This document shows positions 7,170-10,177 of a stretch of 10,177 bases of DNA, one piece after another. The translations under genes were made by a program, and so were the position numbers. The stretch's first letter is position 1; each line of letters starts with the position of its first letter. The notes below the pieces were generated by a model, which saw nothing but the letters and a program-made list of their open reading frames with translations, was not told the origin of the DNA and ran no database searches. Origin of the DNA: Candidatus Delongbacteria bacterium (lineage in GTDB: Bacteria > UBA4055); the NCBI GenBank assembly GCA_003477045.1, contig DMTS01000223.1, forward strand, positions 1-10,177, given 5' to 3'.

Positions 7170-7239
7170 TGTGACAAAATGCGTGGTGCTGTGAAAAAAG
7201 TAACAACACTGTAAAAGAAATAAAAAATGAGAGGCGAAA

Positions 7240-8580
7240 ATGTACAAACTAAAAGAATTCATGGCGGAACTTGAGAGAAAAAATCCGGCTCAACCCGAAT
7301 TCATTCAGGCTGCAAAAGAGGTTATCGAATCCGTTATTGACATGGTTAACGAAAACCCGCGTTATCTGAAAGCCAAAATTCTTGACAGAATTACTGAACC
7401 TGACAGGGTTTTCATGTTCAAAGTTGAATGGGAAGACGACAAAGGCGAAATTCAGGTAAACAAAGGCTACAGAGTTCAGTTCAACAATGCGATCGGACCT
7501 TATAAAGGCGGACTCAGGTTCCACCCCAGCGTAACTCTCGGCGGGTTGAAATTTTTAGGATTCGAGCAGATGTTCAAAAACAGTCTTACAACTCTTCCTA
7601 TGGGCGGAGGTAAAGGCGGTTCGGATTTTAATCCGAAAGGTAAATCAGACAACGAAGTCTTAAGATTCTGCCGTTCATTCATGACAGAACTTCAGAAATA
7701 TATAGGACCTGAAACAGATGTTCCCGCAGGAGATATCGGAGTAGGCGGAAGAGAGATCGGGTTCATGTACGGCCAATACAAAAGGTTAAGAGACGAGAAC
7801 ACAGGCGTTCTGACTGGCAAAGGACTTAACTGGGGCGGATCGCTCATCAGACCGGAAGCTACAGGTTTCGGAGCGGTTTATTACGCAGATGAAATGCTGA
7901 AATATAAAAAAGACAAGATGAAAGGCAAGGTCGTTGCCTGTTCAGGTTTCGGTAACGTAACTTGGGGTACTGCGATAAAAGCTTCTGAATTAGGCGCAAA
8001 AGTAGTTACGATCTCCGGACCCGACGGATATATTTACGACAAGGACGGAGTCAATACCCAGGCTAAATTCGATTATCTGCTTGAATTAAGAGCATCAAAC
8101 AATGACGTGGTGGCTCCTTATGCAAAGAAATTCCCCGGTGCAAAATTCTTTGCGGGAAAAAAGCCATGGGAAGTAGAGTGCGATATGGCTTACCCGTGCG
8201 CGATCCAGAACGAACTGAACCTTGAAGATGCCAAGAAACTCGTAAAGAACGGGTGTAAATATGTTGTTGAAACATCAAATATGGGATGTACAGCAGATGC
8301 TGTTGAGTATTTAATACATGAGCAAATCGCTTTCGCACCCGGAAAAGCTGCTAACGCAGGCGGAGTAGCGACTTCAGGACTTGAAATGAGCCAGAACTCA
8401 ATGAAACTCGCATGGTCTAAAGAAGAAGTTGACGCCAAACTTAAAACTATCATGAAAAACATTCATGATGCCGGTGTTAAATACGGAAAAGACAAAAAAG
8501 GTTTTGTGAATTATGTAAAAGGTTCAAACATAGCTGGGTTTAAAAAAGTCGCTGACGCTATGATCGATCTCGGCTACTAG
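7240..8580 (+). CDS. gdhA: Glutamate dehydrogenase (hexameric, 50-kDa class)
   Basis: 446 residues, full length. It interconverts glutamate with 2-oxoglutarate and ammonium in the cytoplasm. Catalytic residues can be placed by the motifs: Lys89 (GPYKGG), Lys113 (MFKNSL), Lys125 (GGGKGG), Asp165 (PAGDIG) and Ser379 (ATSGLEMSQN), matching the classical Clostridium symbiosum set with a one-residue offset late in the chain. The Rossmann domain begins near 230 with SGFGNVTWG, followed by TISGPDGYIYD. Phe237 and Pro261 correspond to the Phe/Pro pair of the NAD-specific clostridial enzyme, so NAD(H) use is more likely than the NADP label usually transferred to this family; this is inference. GAGAGG at 7229-7234 is five bases from the ATG. 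The gene has its own promoter and a strong terminator and is probably monocistronic. Confidence 0.96.
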   Translation: MYKLKEFMAELERKNPAQPEFIQAAKEVIESVIDMVNENPRYLKAKILDRITEPDRVFMFKVEWEDDKGEIQVNKGYRVQFNNAIGPYKGGLRFHPSVTLGGLKFLGFEQMFKNSLTTLPMGGGKGGSDFNPKGKSDNEVLRFCRSFMTELQKYIGPETDVPAGDIGVGGREIGFMYGQYKRLRDENTGVLTGKGLNWGGSLIRPEATGFGAVYYADEMLKYKKDKMKGKVVACSGFGNVTWGTAIKASELGAKVVTISGPDGYIYDKDGVNTQAKFDYLLELRASNNDVVAPYAKKFPGAKFFAGKKPWEVECDMAYPCAIQNELNLEDAKKLVKNGCKYVVETSNMGCTADAVEYLIHEQIAFAPGKAANAGGVATSGLEMSQNSMKLAWSKEEVDAKLKTIMKNIHDAGVKYGKDKKGFVNYVKGSNIAGFKKVADAMIDLGY

Positions 8581-8605
8581 GACTCAAGTTATTATATTGT
8601 AACGG

Positions 8606-8631
8606 AAAAGGCTCATTTTGAGCCTTTTTCC
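8606..8631 (+). terminator. Intrinsic terminator of the glutamate dehydrogenase gene
   Basis: AAAAGGCTCA (8606-8615) and TGAGCCTTTT (8619-8628) form a perfect ten-base stem around TTT, beginning 26 bases after the stop codon. The 3' arm ends in TTTTT. The stem's A-rich/T-rich ends could also let it work in the reverse direction. Confidence 0.88.
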
Positions 8632-8633
8632 AT

Positions 8634-8662
8634 TTGCAGAAATTAAAAATACCTGATATATT
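8634..8662 (+). promoter_or_regulatory. Promoter of the M42 peptidase / S4 protein operon
   Basis: TTGCAG -35 (8634-8639), 17-base spacer and TATATT -10 (8657-8662), starting just after the upstream terminator. It predicts a start near 8669 and a leader of about 25 bases. The -35 matches only TTG plus part of the rest, but spacing and -10 equal those of the other two plus-strand promoters. Confidence 0.6.
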
Positions 8663-8680
8663 TAAGACTTTAAATAATCT

Positions 8681-8685
8681 GGAGG
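8681..8685 (+). promoter_or_regulatory. Shine-Dalgarno fixing the M42 peptidase start
   Basis: GGAGG eight bases before the ATG at 8694. The open frame extends back to a TTG at 8634, but that codon overlaps the promoter -35 and has no ribosome site. Confidence 0.85.
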
Positions 8686-8693
8686 TAGCGGAC

Positions 8694-9749
8694 ATGGATA
8701 AAAACTCAAAAGAATTTCTCTACGAATTGCTAAATACACCCTCACCGTCGGGGTACGAAAAAGATATTCAGAAAAAGTGGATGAATTATACAAAGAAGTA
8801 TGCGGACAAGATAGAAACTGACATCGGCGGGAATGCAATAGCCATTCTGAATCCAAAAGCAAAAATGAAAGTTCTTCTGGCGGGACATTGCGATGAAATA
8901 GGATTTATAATCAACAGGATAGACGATAACGGATTCATATTTTTCGGACCTGTCGGTGGTATCAGCCACAAGATCGCGCCCGGACTAAAGATCGAAATTC
9001 TAGGAAGAAACGGTAAATTACCCGGGATCGTAGGTGTAAATGCCGAGCACCACGGAGGACTGAAAGAAAACTTTGAATATGAGGATCTTTATATCGACTG
9101 CGGTTTCAAAGATAAGAAAGAAGCGGACAGGGCGGTACAGACCGGCGATTTTGCAGTTTATAAAACCGAACCTATGGAACTTTTTAACGGCAGGATATCT
9201 TCAAAAGGTTTAGATGATAAGACCGGATGTTTTATCGTAGCTGAAGTTATAAGAAGACTGTCCGGAAAAAAGATCAATGTCGGAGTTTACTCCGCAAGTA
9301 CTACCAGCGAAGAGATCGGTCTTCAGGGGGCATATTTTGCGGCCGCCGGCACGAATCCTTCTTTAGCTTTGGTCTGCGATGTTACATGGGCAACTGATTA
9401 TCCGGGAGTAAATACTTCAAAGTACGGCGAATATAAAATCGAAGGCGGCCCGGTTCTTGCGAAAGGATCCCCCATAAATACAAAAATAAATGAACTTCTC
9501 CTGAAAGCCGCTGGAAAAATTAAAATGAAAGTGCAGATCGAACTTACTCCGAAGATAACAGGTACGGATGCAGACAGGATAAGGTTCACTAACAGAGGGG
9601 TTCCGGTCGCTCTGGTATCGCTACCGCTGAGATATATGCACTCTCCGGTTGAGACTGTAAGCCTGAAAGAGATAGATAAGGTCATAGAACTGATAACTGA
9701 ATTCATTAAAGGTCTGACAGGAAAAGAGAATTTTAAACCTCTGGAATAG
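8694..9749 (+). CDS. M42 family metallo-aminopeptidase (glutamyl/TET-type)
   Basis: 351 residues, the normal family length, from the ATG behind GGAGG. M42 enzymes are cytoplasmic di-metal aminopeptidases, often large tetrahedral assemblies that trim peptides. The full active-site set can be seen: His65 and Asp67 in AGHCDE, the bridging Asp in LDDKTG (174 or 175), the Glu pair 206-207 in TSEEIG (catalytic base and ligand), Asp229 in VCDVT and His316 in YMHSPVE. The N-terminal LNTPSPSGYE (13-22) is also typical. A PDZ-like dimerisation insert occupies roughly 70-160. Specificity within the family (glutamyl, leucyl, deblocking or endoglucanase-labelled relatives) cannot be decided from sequence alone. 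It leads a unit with the S4 protein two bases downstream. Next to glutamate dehydrogenase it fits peptide and amino-acid breakdown. Confidence 0.95.
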   Translation: MDKNSKEFLYELLNTPSPSGYEKDIQKKWMNYTKKYADKIETDIGGNAIAILNPKAKMKVLLAGHCDEIGFIINRIDDNGFIFFGPVGGISHKIAPGLKIEILGRNGKLPGIVGVNAEHHGGLKENFEYEDLYIDCGFKDKKEADRAVQTGDFAVYKTEPMELFNGRISSKGLDDKTGCFIVAEVIRRLSGKKINVGVYSASTTSEEIGLQGAYFAAAGTNPSLALVCDVTWATDYPGVNTSKYGEYKIEGGPVLAKGSPINTKINELLLKAAGKIKMKVQIELTPKITGTDADRIRFTNRGVPVALVSLPLRYMHSPVETVSLKEIDKVIELITEFIKGLTGKENFKPLE

Positions 9750-9751
9750 GT

Positions 9752-10159
9752 ATGGAAGAACTGACTATCAGAATTGATAAATGGCTAAAAGTCGCGAGAT
9801 TTTACAAACAGAGAGAACTCGCTGCGGAAGCTGTTGAAAGCGGTAAAGTCAGAGTGAACGGGGAAAGAGTTAAACCCGCAAAACTGATCAAAGCCGGCGA
9901 CGAACTCACAGTCAAACACGAGAGCAGTTATCTGAAGTTCAGGATCAAAATTATCACTGATAAATCATTATCGAAAGAAGATGCAAAAAATTTGTACGAA
10001 GCGGCAGGCAAACCTGAACCTCCAAAGGAAATGAATGAACTTATGAAGATAATTGAAGAGCAGGACAGGCAGAATCAGGAAGAGATGAAGCATAAAGGCA
10101 GACCTACGAAAAAGGACAGAAGGATTCTAAATAAATATAAGTACATGACCAATGATTAA
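9752..10159 (+). CDS. hslR: S4-domain RNA-binding protein, Hsp15 (HslR) family
   Basis: 135 residues. The S4 RNA-binding domain covers about 5-55: RIDKWLKVARFYKQR, then AAEAVESGKVRVNGERVKPA and the AGDELTV strand. The C-terminal tail is charged and helical, ending in KGRPTKKDRR (115-124), which is diagnostic of Hsp15-like proteins. E. coli Hsp15 binds the free 50S subunit carrying a stalled nascent peptidyl-tRNA and helps recycle it; the same role is inferred here. Only two bases separate its ATG from the peptidase stop, and only a weak GGA-type site precedes it, so translation is probably coupled to the peptidase gene. Confidence 0.92.
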   Translation: MEELTIRIDKWLKVARFYKQRELAAEAVESGKVRVNGERVKPAKLIKAGDELTVKHESSYLKFRIKIITDKSLSKEDAKNLYEAAGKPEPPKEMNELMKIIEEQDRQNQEEMKHKGRPTKKDRRILNKYKYMTND

Positions 10160-10177
10160 GATAAGAGATCTAAAGCG
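10152..10177 (+). CDS. Possible start of the next gene (partial, runs off the window)
   Basis: An ATG at 10152-10154 opens a frame (MIKIRDLK) that overlaps the S4 stop by eight bases and stays open to the window edge. The tight overlap and same strand suit a third operon member. No clear Shine-Dalgarno precedes it. MIKIRDLK-like starts are common in ABC transporter ATPases, but eight residues cannot support a function. Confidence 0.4.

Noticed and set aside
6964..7194. Plus-strand open frame beginning inside the tRNA promoter and running through the tRNA (GMVELADTPDLGSGA...).
   Set aside because: It is a translation of the tRNA-Leu gene and its terminator; the peptide is the familiar false protein from bacterial tRNA-Leu.
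7180..7225. Imperfect GTGCTGT / ACAACAC pairing in the glutamate dehydrogenase leader, considered as a riboswitch or attenuator.
   Set aside because: It has only seven base pairs with a mismatch and a long A-rich loop, no terminator follows, and no known riboswitch core is visible.
8634..8693. TTG-started 20-residue N-terminal extension of the M42 peptidase.
   Set aside because: It overlaps the predicted promoter, has no ribosome site, and the ATG at 8694 has GGAGG and gives the normal family length.

Overview
The window is ordinary-density bacterial chromosome with AT-rich, lysine-rich coding sequence. Several genes have clear Shine-Dalgarno sites (GGAGG), and three plus-strand promoters have a canonical sigma-70 shape with a 17-base spacer. 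The biotin-carrier protein resembles the short carrier partners of acyl-CoA carboxyltransferases found in the Bacteroidota/FCB superphylum, but the strong Shine-Dalgarno sites and TTG-N17-TATATT promoters are unlike true Bacteroidota. An uncultivated FCB-type or similar Gram-negative anaerobe is a reasonable guess; this is inference and no taxon can be fixed from the window.

Left part (34-6833), all on the minus strand and read right to left: an acyl-CoA carboxyltransferase (methylmalonyl-/propionyl-CoA type), its biotin carrier protein, a large two-barrel U32-family protein, a YhcC-type radical SAM protein whose start overlaps the U32 stop (TGATG), and an exported protein fusing ankyrin repeats to a metallo-beta-lactamase-fold domain. 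The first four are tightly packed (gaps of about 21-33 bases and a 1-base overlap) and probably form one transcript. The ankyrin gene sits 81 bases further on with its own strong ribosome site and may or may not be cotranscribed.

Middle (6834-7239): a divergent control region. It holds a candidate promoter for the carboxylase operon, a perfect dyad, a consensus promoter driving tRNA-Leu(UAG), an intrinsic terminator, and the promoter of the glutamate dehydrogenase gene.

Right part (7240-10177), plus strand: a 446-residue hexameric glutamate dehydrogenase ended by a strong terminator; then a new promoter followed by an M42 metallo-aminopeptidase, an Hsp15-like S4 RNA-binding protein two bases later, and the first codons of a probable next gene overlapping the S4 stop. 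Glutamate dehydrogenase, the M42 peptidase and the acyl-CoA carboxyltransferase together fit peptide and amino-acid catabolism with acyl-CoA handling, which is inference from gene content. No mobile element, CRISPR array, phage gene or defence system is visible. The least routine items are the ankyrin/metallo-hydrolase fusion, the two-barrel U32 protein coupled to a radical SAM gene, and a carboxyltransferase/carrier pair lacking a nearby biotin carboxylase or membrane decarboxylase subunit.
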